Shown: positions 17,322-25,737, counted from the first letter of the stretch. The stretch is 64,000 bases of DNA from Luteimonas viscosa (GCF_008244685.1 NZ_VTFT01000001.1:971248-1035247); one strand, 5' to 3'. Numbers and translations are program-made. The notes: generated from the letters alone by a model not told the origin.

Positions 17322-17563
17322 GGCTCTTCTCCCCTATGAGGGAGAAGTGATCGGCGACGGAGAACTCCCTGTCCCGACTTCGGATCGACGCCGCGTCCTG
17401 GCGCGGCTCACAGTTGCTCTAGCCGCGTTGGCCCGATGGCCAACTCCATCGAAGCCGCGCCAATGATGGCCTATGGGCGTTCCGGCTCGCGGGTTGCGGA
17501 AAAGCAGCGCATGGCTGCGCTGCGCGGGGCGAATCAGGCCATCCCGCCGCGCCGCGCAGGAGC
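17322..17563. other. Gene-free stretch between convergent genes
   Basis: Apart from the terminator, the 305 bp from the hydrolase stop to the XRE gene stop contain no supported gene. Open frames on the minus strand here are short and low in conserved character. I see no clear repeat or promoter. Confidence 0.4.
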
Positions 17564-18391
17564 TCAAGCCGCGCGCGCCAACGCCCGGCAATGCGCAGCG
17601 GTGTCCTCGTCCACCGGGAAACAGCATTCGATGTGCAGCTCGTCCAGGGTGACATCGCGCGGCATCGCGAACGTGGTGATCGTGGAGAAGAACCGCAACA
17701 TGCCGTCGCCGCAGCGGAGCTGCGTGGTCAGCAGCGGCGACGGTGCGCGCGACAGGTCGCGCAGGCGCCAGCGCGCCGGAACCCCGGGATAGGCGAGCAT
17801 CTCGTCGAGCAGCGCACGCGCGCTGTCGTCGGTCGGCGCGGCGGCAACCCGATCGTGCAGGTGGTGCACCAGTTCGCCGGCCACCTCTTCCCAGTTGACG
17901 ATGGCGCGGCGCAGGGCGGCCGGGTCGAAGAACTGGCGCATGATGTTGCGGTGGGCGCTGTCGCTTCCGAGCACGGCGCGGTTCACGCGCGCGGCGGCGC
18001 CATTTTCCCGCAGCACGTCCCAGTGCCGGTTGATCAGGAACGCGGGGTACGGTTCCTGCTGCGCGAGGATCGCGTCGATCGCCTGGTCGATCCGCGCCAG
18101 CGACAGCGCATGCAACGCGCTTTCCGGATACGCCGGCGCGTAGCCAGCGGCCAGCAGCAGCGCATTGCGTTCGCGCAGCGGCATCTCCAGCGCGTCGGCC
18201 AGGCGCGCCAGCAGTTCCCGGCCCGGCTGCGCCTTGCCGGTCTCGATGCAGCTCAGATGGCGGGTGGAGATGCCCGCCGACAGCGCGAGGTCGAGCTGGC
18301 TGGCGCGTCGCGCGGCGCGCCATTCGCGCAGCAGCGTCCCCACCGGCGCGGCGGTTGCGGGATCGGCCTGGCGGACACGGCTGCTCTGCAT
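17564..18391 (-). CDS. XRE family transcriptional regulator with MmyB-like ligand domain
   Basis: Regulator of 275 residues. An N-terminal Cro/CI-type helix-turn-helix (about 19-75) contains RRASQLDLALSAGISTRHLSCIETGKAQPGRELLARLADAL. The rest matches the MmyB-like ligand-binding domain (PAS-like fold) seen in actinobacterial and proteobacterial regulators, with LLLAAGYAPAYPE as its hallmark entrance. It is divergent from the PEP-mutase-like gene with 152 bp between start codons, so that enzyme is the probable target. The MmyB domain is thought to bind small hydrophobic ligands such as fatty acids. Confidence 0.9.
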   Translation of the reverse strand: MQSSRVRQADPATAAPVGTLLREWRAARRASQLDLALSAGISTRHLSCIETGKAQPGRELLARLADALEMPLRERNALLLAAGYAPAYPESALHALSLARIDQAIDAILAQQEPYPAFLINRHWDVLRENGAAARVNRAVLGSDSAHRNIMRQFFDPAALRRAIVNWEEVAGELVHHLHDRVAAAPTDDSARALLDEMLAYPGVPARWRLRDLSRAPSPLLTTQLRCGDGMLRFFSTITTFAMPRDVTLDELHIECCFPVDEDTAAHCRALARAA

Positions 18392-18543
18392 GCCCCGAGC
18401 ATAAGCCGCGCGTGTTCCGGCGCGCCATGACCTGCGGGGTCATGCCGGCATGACCGTGCGCGTCATTGCCGCCATGCCCCCGATCGAACAATCTTCCGCC
18501 GCACCACAGCCACCACACACCATCCACTTCCCGGGAGCGATGC

Positions 18544-19320
18544 ATGGGCACGCAAGTCGACAAGGCCGTTCTGTTCCGTTCGCTGCACGCCGGCGCGCAG
18601 CCGCTGGTGCTGTACAACGCCTGGGACCCGGGCAGCGCTCGCGCGGTGGCGGAGTCGGGCGCGCACGCGATCGCCACCGGCAGCTGGTCGGTGGCCGCGG
18701 CCCACGGCTACGCCGACGGCGAGCGCATGCCGCTGGCGCTGGCGCTGGACAACCTCGCGCGGATCGTCGCGGCGACCACGCTGCCGGTCACGGTCGACCT
18801 CGAGGGCGGCTATGGCGAAACGGCCGAGGAGGTGGGCGTCACCGTCGCCCGGTCGATCGAAGCGGGCGCGGTGGGCTGCAACCTCGAGGACAGCCATCCC
18901 GCGGGCGGTGGCCTGCGCGGGATCGCGGACCAGGCCGCGCGCCTGGCGCAGGCACGCGCGGCAGCGGAGACCGCAGGCGTGCCGCTGTTCGTCAATGCGC
19001 GTACCGACGTGTTCCTGCAGTCGCCGCCGGACGCGCACGACGCGGCGATGGTCGAACGCGCGCTCGAGCGCGCACGGGCATACGCAGAAGCAGGGGCGAA
19101 TGGCCTGTTCGTGCCGGGACTGGCCGACGACGCGCTGATCGCCATGCTGGTGCAGGCCTCGCCGCTGCCGGTCAACGTCATGGCGGGTCCGGGCACGCCG
19201 TCGCTGTCGCGCCTCGCCGCGCTGCGCGTGGCGCGCGTCAGCCATGGCCCCGGGCCCTATCTCGCGGCGATGGGCGCGCTCGCACAGGCGGCCAGGCAGG
19301 CGGCAGCGATCGACGCCTGA
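18544..19320 (+). CDS. Isocitrate lyase/PEP mutase superfamily protein
   Basis: TIM-barrel enzyme of 258 residues of the PEP mutase/2-methylisocitrate lyase superfamily, acting on C-C or C-P bonds of small 2-oxo acids. Visible landmarks are the YNAWDPGSARAV start, the ATGSWSVAAAHGY segment, the metal-binding VDLEGGYG, and GCNLEDS. The KKCGH catalytic motif of true isocitrate lyase is absent, so it belongs to the short, poorly characterised branch (often labelled oxaloacetate decarboxylase or carboxyphosphonoenolpyruvate-like). The ATG at 18544 follows a GGGAGCG site. The convergent LysR gene ends 3 bp away. Confidence 0.85.
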   Translation: MGTQVDKAVLFRSLHAGAQPLVLYNAWDPGSARAVAESGAHAIATGSWSVAAAHGYADGERMPLALALDNLARIVAATTLPVTVDLEGGYGETAEEVGVTVARSIEAGAVGCNLEDSHPAGGGLRGIADQAARLAQARAAAETAGVPLFVNARTDVFLQSPPDAHDAAMVERALERARAYAEAGANGLFVPGLADDALIAMLVQASPLPVNVMAGPGTPSLSRLAALRVARVSHGPGPYLAAMGALAQAARQAAAIDA

Positions 19321-19323
19321 AGC

Positions 19324-20211
19324 TCACTCCGGCGCCGCGTGCGCCACCAGGTGATCGAGCACCGCGCGTACCGCCGGCAGCATCCCCCGCCGGTGCGGCA
19401 TCACCACGGTGGTGGTCACCTCGCCCGCCTGCCAGTCGGGCAGCACGCGCCGCAACGCACCGGACGCGATCGCGTCGCGGCACATGGGCGCGGGCAACGG
19501 CGCGATGCCCAGGCCGTGCGCGGCCGCGGACAGCAGCACCACCGATTCGTTCGCCGTCATCCGCGGACGCGGCGCGACCCGCACGCGGCGGCCGTTGCGG
19601 TCATCGAGGGCCCATTCCCGCGCATGGCTGCCGACCAGCACGCCGTCGTGCGACTGCAGGTCCTCCGGCGTTCGTGGTTCGCCGCGCGCGGACAGGTAGC
19701 CCGGCGCGGCGACCAGCACCACCGGCTCCACATGCAGCGGCCGCTGCACGAGGCCGGAATCGGGCAAGGGCGCGAAATGGCTGCGCACCGCGAGGTCGTA
19801 ACCCTCCTGCACCAGGTCGACGAAGCGGTCGGTCACGTCGAGATCCAGCCGCAGTTGCGGATATCGGGCCGCGATCCGCGGCAGCAGGCCGGCGAGCAGC
19901 CCCTGCGCCACCGGCATGGACGCGGTGAGGCGGACCGTTCCGCTGGGCTCGGCGACGCGCCGGCGCACCACGTCTTCGGCGGCCTCCATCTCGATCCGGG
20001 CCGCCCGCGCATGCTCGTGGAAATCGCGTCCGACCTCGGTCAGCTGGAAGCTGCGCGAGGTGCGCTGGATGAGGCGCACGCCGAGCGCGGCCTCGAGCTG
20101 CGCCACGCGCTTGCTGATCGTCGACTTGGGGACGCCGAGCTGTCGCGAAGCCGCAGCGAAACCGCCGTGTTCGACCGCGGCGGCGAACAACAGCAGGTCG
20201 TTGGGGTTCAT
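19324..20211 (-). CDS. LysR family transcriptional regulator
   Basis: LTTR of 295 residues with an N-terminal winged helix (about 1-60) containing AAASRQLGVPKSTISKRVAQLE and a C-terminal substrate-binding domain. The basic recognition helix and the RLIQRTSRSFQLTEVG wing are typical. I start it at 20211 (MNPNDLLLF); an ATG at 20226 would add five residues. The divergent glutathione transferase gene begins about 100 bp away and an inverted repeat lies between them, the usual LysR control layout. Confidence 0.9.
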   Translation of the reverse strand: MNPNDLLLFAAAVEHGGFAAASRQLGVPKSTISKRVAQLEAALGVRLIQRTSRSFQLTEVGRDFHEHARAARIEMEAAEDVVRRRVAEPSGTVRLTASMPVAQGLLAGLLPRIAARYPQLRLDLDVTDRFVDLVQEGYDLAVRSHFAPLPDSGLVQRPLHVEPVVLVAAPGYLSARGEPRTPEDLQSHDGVLVGSHAREWALDDRNGRRVRVAPRPRMTANESVVLLSAAAHGLGIAPLPAPMCRDAIASGALRRVLPDWQAGEVTTTVVMPHRRGMLPAVRAVLDHLVAHAAPE

Positions 20212-20228
20212 TGGCAATGTCTGCATTC

Positions 20229-20245
20229 ATGGACGATAAGTCCAT
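20229..20245. promoter_or_regulatory. Inverted repeat, candidate LysR operator
   Basis: ATGGAC-N5-GTCCAT is a perfect 6-bp inverted repeat in the divergent region between the LysR and glutathione transferase genes, 18 bp upstream of the LysR start chosen. The spacing is not the exact T-N11-A form, but dyads of this size are typical LysR sites. It also overlaps GATAAG/TTTATC sequences that could serve as -10 elements. Confidence 0.45.
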
Positions 20246-20313
20246 TTATCGCCGACTACCGGGTCGAAGTCCACGCCGGTACCGTGGCCGCTCCTCCACT
20301 TCTCCCCGATGCC

Positions 20314-21018
20314 ATGTCCCCGATCCTGTTCTACGGCGTGCCCTCCGGCTGCTCGTTCGGCGCCCTCGTCGCCCTGGAATGGCTGGGCCGACCCTACCGG
20401 TTGTGCCGCATCGCCATGCCCGAAGGCTTCACCGAGGCCTTCCGCCGCATCAACCCGGTGCTGGAAACGCCCGCCCTGCTGACCGCGGAGGGCGCCGCGC
20501 TCAGCGAGAGCGTGGCCATCCTCAACCACATCGCCGCCTCCGGCATCGACCGCGGCCTCGGCTTCGCCCAGGGCACGCGCGATTTCGACCGCCTCAACCG
20601 CATGCTGGCGTGGCTCAACACCACCTTCTTCAACGCGTTCGCGCCGCTGTGGCACCTGGTCGATCACGCGTTGCCCGAAGCGGACGAGGCCGCGCTGCGC
20701 GGGTACGGCCGAGACCAGGTGGCGCTGGCGCACGCCCAGCTCGAGGCCATGCTCGGCGAGCGCGAATGGCTGCTGGGCGACCGCCGCTCGCTGGCCGACG
20801 CCTACTTCGCCGGCATCGCACGCTGGACCAAGTATCACGATGTCGTCGACCGCAAGGACCATCCCCGCGTGCAGCGCCTGTTCGACAGGCTGCAGGCCGA
20901 TCCCGCCGTGGTCTTCGCCCACGCCATCGAACGCGGCGAGTCCCCGGCCGGTGGCGGCGGGTTCCTGGGCCACGTGACGCTGGAACAGGCGTTGGGCGAG
21001 CTGCGCGTCGAGGCGTGA
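20314..21018 (+). CDS. Glutathione S-transferase family protein
   Basis: Protein of 234 residues. The N-terminal thioredoxin-like domain (about 1-80) begins SPILFYGVPSGCSFGALVALEWLG and includes the glutathione-binding VLETPALLTAEGAALSESVAIL stretch. The C-terminal part is the all-helical GST domain with LLGDRRSLADAYFAGIARW. The acceptor substrate is unknown; it is probably induced through the divergent LysR regulator. A longer in-frame upstream start would enter the operator region and is less likely. The downstream neighbour is convergent. Confidence 0.88.
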   Translation: MSPILFYGVPSGCSFGALVALEWLGRPYRLCRIAMPEGFTEAFRRINPVLETPALLTAEGAALSESVAILNHIAASGIDRGLGFAQGTRDFDRLNRMLAWLNTTFFNAFAPLWHLVDHALPEADEAALRGYGRDQVALAHAQLEAMLGEREWLLGDRRSLADAYFAGIARWTKYHDVVDRKDHPRVQRLFDRLQADPAVVFAHAIERGESPAGGGGFLGHVTLEQALGELRVEA

Positions 21019-21037
21019 GCGCCGGCGGGTTCCCCGC

Positions 21038-22663
21038 TCAGCCCGGGCAGGCCCGGGCGAGCAGGTCGCCCGCCGGTGCGTCGTCGGGCAGCAGGCCGAA
21101 GACCAGCCCGCGCGCGCCGCCGAGCCGGCTGCGGCAGAACGTCGCCGCGGCGGGAGATCCGGCGCACAGCAGCACGGCGGCCTGCAGCAGCAGCGCCATG
21201 TCCGCCACACGCCGGCGCGCATCGGCCTCGGCGGCCGGCCTTGCCAGGTCCGCGCGCAGGGCCGCGAGCGCGGCATCGAAGCCGGCGTCGATGCCCGCCG
21301 CCGGCTCCAGGCGCGCCAGCAGCGCCTCACCGGTCGCCGGATCGCGCGCCAGCGCGCGCAGCACGTCCAGGCACTGGATGTTGCCGCTGCCTTCCCAGAT
21401 CGAGTTCAGCGGCGCCTGCCGGTACAGGCGCGGCAGCAGCGATTCCTCGACGTATCCGGCGCCCCCCAGGCATTCCTGCGCCTCGTTGACGAAGCCCGGT
21501 GCGCGCTTGCAGATCCAGAACTTGCCGATCGCGGTGGCGATGCGGGCGAACGCGGCCTGCGCCGGATCGCGCGGCGCGGTATCCACCGCATGCGCCACCT
21601 GCATCGCCAGCGCCGTGGCTGCCTCGGACTCGAGCGCGAGGTCGGCCAGCACGTTGCGCATCAGCGGCTGATCGGCCAGCGCCTTGCCGAAGGCATGCCG
21701 GTGCCGGCAGTGGTGCAGCGCCTGCGCCAGCGCCATCCGCATCAGCCCGGCCGAGCCGAGCATGCAGTCGAGCCGGGTCAGCATCACCATCCCGATGATG
21801 GTGGCCACGCCGCGCCCCTCGTCGCCGATGCGGTGCGCACGCGCGGCATCGAACTCGATCTCCGACGAGGCGTTGCTCCAGTCGCCGAGTTTGTCCTTCA
21901 GCCGCATCAGGCGGAAGCCGTTGAGCTCGCCGCCCGGCAGGCGCCGCGGCAGCAGGAAGCAGGTCAGCCCGCCTGGCGCCTGCGCCAGCACCAGGAAACC
22001 GTCGCTCATCGGTGCGGAGAAGAACCACTTGTGGCCGCGCAGCAGGTACTCGTCGCCCCCGGGCAACGGTGTCGCGGTCGTGGTGTTGGCGCGCACGTCG
22101 CTGCCGCCCTGCTTCTCGGTCATGCCCATGCCGACGGTGACGCCGGCCTTGTCCGCCATCGGCAGGTCGCGCGGGTCGTAGCGGCAGGCGGCCACCTTCT
22201 CCACCCAGCCATGCAGGGCCGGCGCGCGTGCGAGCACCGGCACCGCCGCATGGGTCATGGTCAGGGGGCAACTGCTGCCCGGTTCGGCCTGGTAGTGCAG
22301 GTAGCCCAGCGCCGCGCGCGCGACATGCGCGCCGGGTACCGGCTGCGCCCACGACAGGCCGGCGACGCCGTGTCCGATCGCGGCCTCCATCACCCGGTGG
22401 TAATGCGGATGGAACTCGACCGTGTCGATGCGATGGCCGCCGCGGTCGTGCGTGCGCAGGCGCGGACGGTCGCGATGCGCATCGTACGACCACGCGAGCA
22501 GGTCGCCGCCGGCGAGCGCGCCATACGCCGCGACCCGGTCGGCGAACGCCGCACCGCCTTCGCGCGCCAGGGCCTCGCGCAGCACCACATCGTCGCGCCA
22601 CAGGTCGCGCGGGCCGAATTCCGGTGGCTGGTTGGAGACCTCGTGGGTGGCAGATCCGGTCAT
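21038..22663 (-). CDS. AidB-like acyl-CoA dehydrogenase family flavoprotein
   Basis: Flavoprotein of 541 residues, the size of E. coli AidB and larger than ordinary acyl-CoA dehydrogenases because of its N- and C-terminal additions. Landmarks are GMGMTEKQGGSDVRANTT, the HKWFFSAPMSDGFLVLAQ flavin segment, RLDCMLGSAGLMRMAL, and EAQECLGGAGYVEESLLPRLYRQAPLNSIWEGSGNIQ. AidB binds DNA and is part of the E. coli adaptive response to alkylation; isovaleryl-CoA activity is weak. The start overlaps the stop of the FAD monooxygenase by 4 bp, so both are one transcription unit, an unusual pairing. Confidence 0.9.
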   Translation of the reverse strand: MTGSATHEVSNQPPEFGPRDLWRDDVVLREALAREGGAAFADRVAAYGALAGGDLLAWSYDAHRDRPRLRTHDRGGHRIDTVEFHPHYHRVMEAAIGHGVAGLSWAQPVPGAHVARAALGYLHYQAEPGSSCPLTMTHAAVPVLARAPALHGWVEKVAACRYDPRDLPMADKAGVTVGMGMTEKQGGSDVRANTTTATPLPGGDEYLLRGHKWFFSAPMSDGFLVLAQAPGGLTCFLLPRRLPGGELNGFRLMRLKDKLGDWSNASSEIEFDAARAHRIGDEGRGVATIIGMVMLTRLDCMLGSAGLMRMALAQALHHCRHRHAFGKALADQPLMRNVLADLALESEAATALAMQVAHAVDTAPRDPAQAAFARIATAIGKFWICKRAPGFVNEAQECLGGAGYVEESLLPRLYRQAPLNSIWEGSGNIQCLDVLRALARDPATGEALLARLEPAAGIDAGFDAALAALRADLARPAAEADARRRVADMALLLQAAVLLCAGSPAAATFCRSRLGGARGLVFGLLPDDAPAGDLLARACPG

Positions 22664-23916
22664 GACGCGATCCTCCCTTGGTCGCGGCGGCGCACGCCAT
22701 CGGCCAGCGCGTCGACGAAGCCTTCGTCGAGCGCGATCCGGCCGAACAGGCCCTGCTGGGTGCCGCTCAGCACCCGCAGCATATGCGTTCTGCCCAGCGG
22801 GAGCCTGCCGGCCGGCAGCAGCGCGAGATCGCGCAGCTTCGCCACGCTGTCGTGCCCGGACTGGAACATCGGCGTCAGCCAGCGGCTCCACCGCTGGTAG
22901 ATGGCCACGTGGCGGACGCGCTCGCGCTGGAACGCGGCCAGCATGTCCGGCAGCGGGTCGCCGGACCGCAACGCATCGGCCAGCGCCATCGCATCCAGCA
23001 GCGCCATGTTCACGCCCTGCCCCAACTGCGGGCTCATCGCATGCGCGGCGTCGCCGATGAGCACGGCACTGCCGCGATGCCATTGCGTGAGCACCGCATC
23101 GCGATAGCTGGCGCGCGCCAATTGCGCGGGCGTGGCGATCGCATCGACCAGCGGCGCGATCTCCGGCCAGATGCCCTGCACCTCGGCCTTCCACGCATCG
23201 AGGCCAGCATCGCGCCAGGCGTCGAACGTCGCGATCGGCAGGCTCCAGAAGAAGCCCAGCCTCGGCATGGCGTCTCCGGGGCGCGTGCCCACCGGCAGCA
23301 GCCCTATCATCCTGCGCGCGGCGACGTAGCGCTGCCGCAGCTGACGCAGGTGCGGCCAGCCGGAGGCCGGCAACAGGCACCACAACGCGCCCCAGGGATA
23401 CGGCTGGTCGAGCCGGACGCGTCCGAGCCGCGAGCGCAGCAGCGAGCCCGCGCCGTCGGCCACGACCACCAGGTCGTAGGGGCCGTGGCGTGCGCCGGTG
23501 TCGTCGCACAGCGTGCGTCCGTCGTCGTCCAGCGCGACGATGCGCATGCCCGCACGCACGTCCCCATGTCCGTCGAATGCGTCGGCCAGGATCGAGAACA
23601 GGGTGCCACGCTGCAGCCCGATCCCCGCCAGTCGCGGATCGAGCGTGGCGTAGCGCATGTCCATGACCGCGCGCCCGCAGGGCGTGTCGCCGAACAGGCG
23701 CTCGACCACCGCGCCATGCTCCAGCACCCGCGCCAGCAGCCCCATCCGCCACAGCACCTGCAGGCCGCTGGGCTGCAGCAGGAAGCCGGCGCCGACAGGC
23801 CCGGGCACCGGCACCCGCTCGAACACTTCCACCGCATGCCCGTCGCGCGACAGCAGCACCGCCGCGCACTGGCCGGCGCTGCCGTAGCCGACGATCGCGA
23901 TGCGCAGGCGCTTCAT
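22660..23916 (-). CDS. FAD-dependent monooxygenase (PHBH/UbiH fold)
   Basis: Flavin hydroxylase of 418 residues. An N-terminal Rossmann GxGxxG (residues 10-15) binds FAD. The family's DG motif is in VVADGAGSLLRSRL, and the second FAD motif is GDAAHAMSPQLGQGVNMALLDAMALADAL. Such enzymes hydroxylate aromatic or quinone-like substrates with NAD(P)H; the substrate is unknown. It is the first gene of a two-gene unit with the AidB-like gene. The start at 23916 gives the standard MKRLRIAIVG beginning. A longer frame upstream would run through the cspA terminator. Confidence 0.88.
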   Translation of the reverse strand: MKRLRIAIVGYGSAGQCAAVLLSRDGHAVEVFERVPVPGPVGAGFLLQPSGLQVLWRMGLLARVLEHGAVVERLFGDTPCGRAVMDMRYATLDPRLAGIGLQRGTLFSILADAFDGHGDVRAGMRIVALDDDGRTLCDDTGARHGPYDLVVVADGAGSLLRSRLGRVRLDQPYPWGALWCLLPASGWPHLRQLRQRYVAARRMIGLLPVGTRPGDAMPRLGFFWSLPIATFDAWRDAGLDAWKAEVQGIWPEIAPLVDAIATPAQLARASYRDAVLTQWHRGSAVLIGDAAHAMSPQLGQGVNMALLDAMALADALRSGDPLPDMLAAFQRERVRHVAIYQRWSRWLTPMFQSGHDSVAKLRDLALLPAGRLPLGRTHMLRVLSGTQQGLFGRIALDEGFVDALADGVRRRDQGRIAS

Positions 23917-23935
23917 GCGACCGTCCCGCGCGCAG

Positions 23936-23960
23936 AAAAAAGCCCCGCCAGGGCGGGGCC
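23936..23960 (-). terminator. Rho-independent terminator of cspA
   Basis: Read on the minus strand: GCCCCGCC, short loop, GGCGGGGC, then TTTTTT. It is a perfect 8-bp stem with a six-T tail, 24 bp past the cspA stop and about 20 bp before the FAD monooxygenase start. It separates the two transcription units. Confidence 0.92.
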
Positions 23961-23983
23961 GGAAAATTCCGTTGCCGACATGG

Positions 23984-24190
23984 TCAGACGACCGGTTGCA
24001 CCCCTGCCGCCTGCGCACCCTTCGGACCCTGGGTGACTTCGTACTGGACCCGCTGGCCTTCCTGCAGGCTGCGGAACCCCTTCGAGTCGATCGCCGAGTA
24101 GTGGACGAAGACATCGGCGGTGCCGTCTTCCGGCGCGATGAACCCGAACCCCTTGGCGTCGTTGAACCACTTCACTGTGCCGTATTGCAT
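23984..24190 (-). CDS. Cold-shock domain protein, CspA family
   Basis: Single-stranded nucleic-acid binding protein of 68 residues made of one cold-shock domain. RNP1 is KGFGFI and RNP2 is VFVHY, both intact; [15 protein letters not shown] and the C-terminal [13 protein letters not shown] are typical. Members melt RNA structure at low temperature or in stationary phase. The gene is monocistronic, with a terminator behind it and about 100 bp of upstream space for its promoter. Which paralogue (cspA, cspD or other) cannot be told. Confidence 0.95.
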   Translation of the reverse strand: MQYGTVKWFNDAKGFGFIAPEDGTADVFVHYSAIDSKGFRSLQEGQRVQYEVTQGPKGAQAAGVQPVV

Positions 24191-24287
24191 GACTCGCGAA
24201 CCTCGTGATGGCTGGTGGCGCCCGGCCGGGCTTGCAAGGCGTCCGGCGGGGCCCGCCGAGTATGCAAAGCCCGCCGGGTCGATGCAA

Positions 24288-25043
24288 TCACCCGGTCAGC
24301 AGCGCGGACACCAGCGCCGGCACCCCGGAGGAGGCCGCGGCGACGTTGTCGAGCACGTCCTGCAGGGTGATCGCTTCGTCCGGATCCGGACCCGCGCCGG
24401 CCGCCCAGTTGGCGACGATCGCGAGGCAGGCGTATTCGAGTCCCAGTTCGCGCGCGAGCCCCGCTTCGGGCATTCCGGTCATGCCGACCAGGTCGCAGCC
24501 GTCGCGGCGCAGGCGCGCGATCTCGGCCTTCGTCTCCAGACGCGGACCCTGGGTGGCGCCGTAGCAGCCGCCGTCGACGAGCACGACGCCGGCGACCTGC
24601 GCCGCTTCGAGCACGCGGCGCCGCAGCGCCGGCGTGTAGGGGTCGCCGAAATCGACGTGCAGCACCTCCGTGCCGGGCTCCTCGCAGAGCGTGGACACGC
24701 GCCCCCAGGTGTAGTCGATCAGCTGGTCGGGGCACGCCAGCACGCGCGGGGCGAAGCGTTCGGTGATGCCGCCGACGGTATTGAGCGCCAGCACCCGGGT
24801 CGCGCCCAGCGCCTGCAGCGCGGCGAGGTTGGCGCGGTAGTTCACCTGGTGCGGCGGCACCGAATGGCCCTCGCCATGGCGCGCGAGGAACGCGACCCGC
24901 CGCCCGTCGAGCGTGCCGACCCGCACGGGCCCGGACAGCGCGCCGTAGCGGGTGACCGGCTGGTGGGTCTCGACGTCCTGCAGGTCGGCGAGCGCGTAGA
25001 GGCCGGTGCCGCCGATGACGGCGAGGGAGGGAGCGGGGTTCAT
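24288..25043 (-). CDS. MTAP-family phosphorylase, probably S-methyl-5'-thioinosine phosphorylase
   Basis: Trimeric purine nucleoside phosphorylase of the MTAP/PNP family, 251 residues. The phosphate and ribose sites are recognisable ([53 protein letters not shown]). Where MTAP has TDYD, whose aspartates contact the amino group of adenine, this protein has ANWA, which fits a 6-oxopurine instead. That agrees with the methylthioinosine phosphorylase known from Pseudomonas aeruginosa (PA3004), which also lies near nagZ. The product hypoxanthine would be the substrate of hpt, encoded just upstream beyond the palindromic element. Start at 25043; a longer upstream ATG is not conserved. Confidence 0.85.
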   Translation of the reverse strand: MNPAPSLAVIGGTGLYALADLQDVETHQPVTRYGALSGPVRVGTLDGRRVAFLARHGEGHSVPPHQVNYRANLAALQALGATRVLALNTVGGITERFAPRVLACPDQLIDYTWGRVSTLCEEPGTEVLHVDFGDPYTPALRRRVLEAAQVAGVVLVDGGCYGATQGPRLETKAEIARLRRDGCDLVGMTGMPEAGLARELGLEYACLAIVANWAAGAGPDPDEAITLQDVLDNVAAASSGVPALVSALLTG

Positions 25044-25183
25044 GGGGTTGGAGAGCGATTTGGTGGTTCGGGGAGGATACAGCCGCATCGCGAAGGACAC
25101 TCATGTGGCGGAATGTTCGTGCCCTGACCGCATCGGATCGTTCGGCGGCACAAGTCGCTTGTTTCGCCAGAATTCGTTACTCA

Positions 25184-25737
25184 AGAGCTTCCGTCCGCCT
25201 GAGGCGGCCGGGTTCATTTCTTTTGGAAAGCGCCAAAAGAAACGAACCAAAGAAAAACGCTTTCCCCGCAAAGGCACAAGCTCGCGGCTGACACAGGATC
25301 GAGATTTTCCGACTCGCCATCCATGGCTCGGTCGGAAAACGCCGCACATCCTGTGCGGCGCCCTCCGGGTCTGGTGAGTTCTGCAGGCGATTCCACAACA
25401 AGCGCTGCATGTAACGCTTCTGTCTCTGCAGGGACGGCGATGATTCAACACAAGGACTCCCTTTGCCAAAAGCGTCTTATCGCCTCCCGACTGGCGAGGC
25501 GAAGACGCGCGTTCCGCGCTTTTCGAAAGTGATGCGCCTGCGTGGGTCGGTAACCCGGAGGGCGGCGCGCAGGACGCGCGCCTTTTTCGCCACGGCATGG
25601 ATGCCGTGTCGAAGAATTCCGTCATCGGGCCAGATCGCGAGCTTGTGCACTTGCGGGGAAAGCGTTTTTCTTTGGTTCGTTTCTTTTGACGCTCATCAAA
25701 AGAAATGAACTCGCTCGCCGCAAGGCGAGCGAAAGCT
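25184..25737. repeat. Large palindromic non-coding element, copy A
   Basis: Two arms in inverted orientation, 25184-25371 and 25553-25737, enclose a 182-nt centre. Going inwards each arm has a terminal GC hairpin, then a 15-bp hairpin (left 25211-25225 with 25234-25248; right 25674-25688 with 25697-25710). A common stretch containing AAAGAAAAACGCTTTCCCCGCAA and CACAAGCTC follows. Next come two hairpins (left 25340-25360; right 25564-25582 and 25591-25608) and the word CCCTCCGGGT. The arms pair with each other over most of their length. The gap from mtnP to hpt (25044-25853) holds no supported gene, although short frames cross it. A second copy is at 50463. Confidence 0.85.

Noticed and set aside
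17334-17563. Possible gene remnant on the minus strand beyond the XRE gene.
   Set aside because: No conserved motif was recognised and the frame is open only by composition.
25184-25737. Small proteins read from the palindromic element.
   Set aside because: Frames on both strands are equally open, there are no ribosome binding sites, and the conserved feature is the base pairing.
25184-25737. The palindromic element as an integron attC site or a full insertion sequence.
   Set aside because: No transposase or integrase gene, no attC core sites recognised, and no target duplication was evident at the ends.
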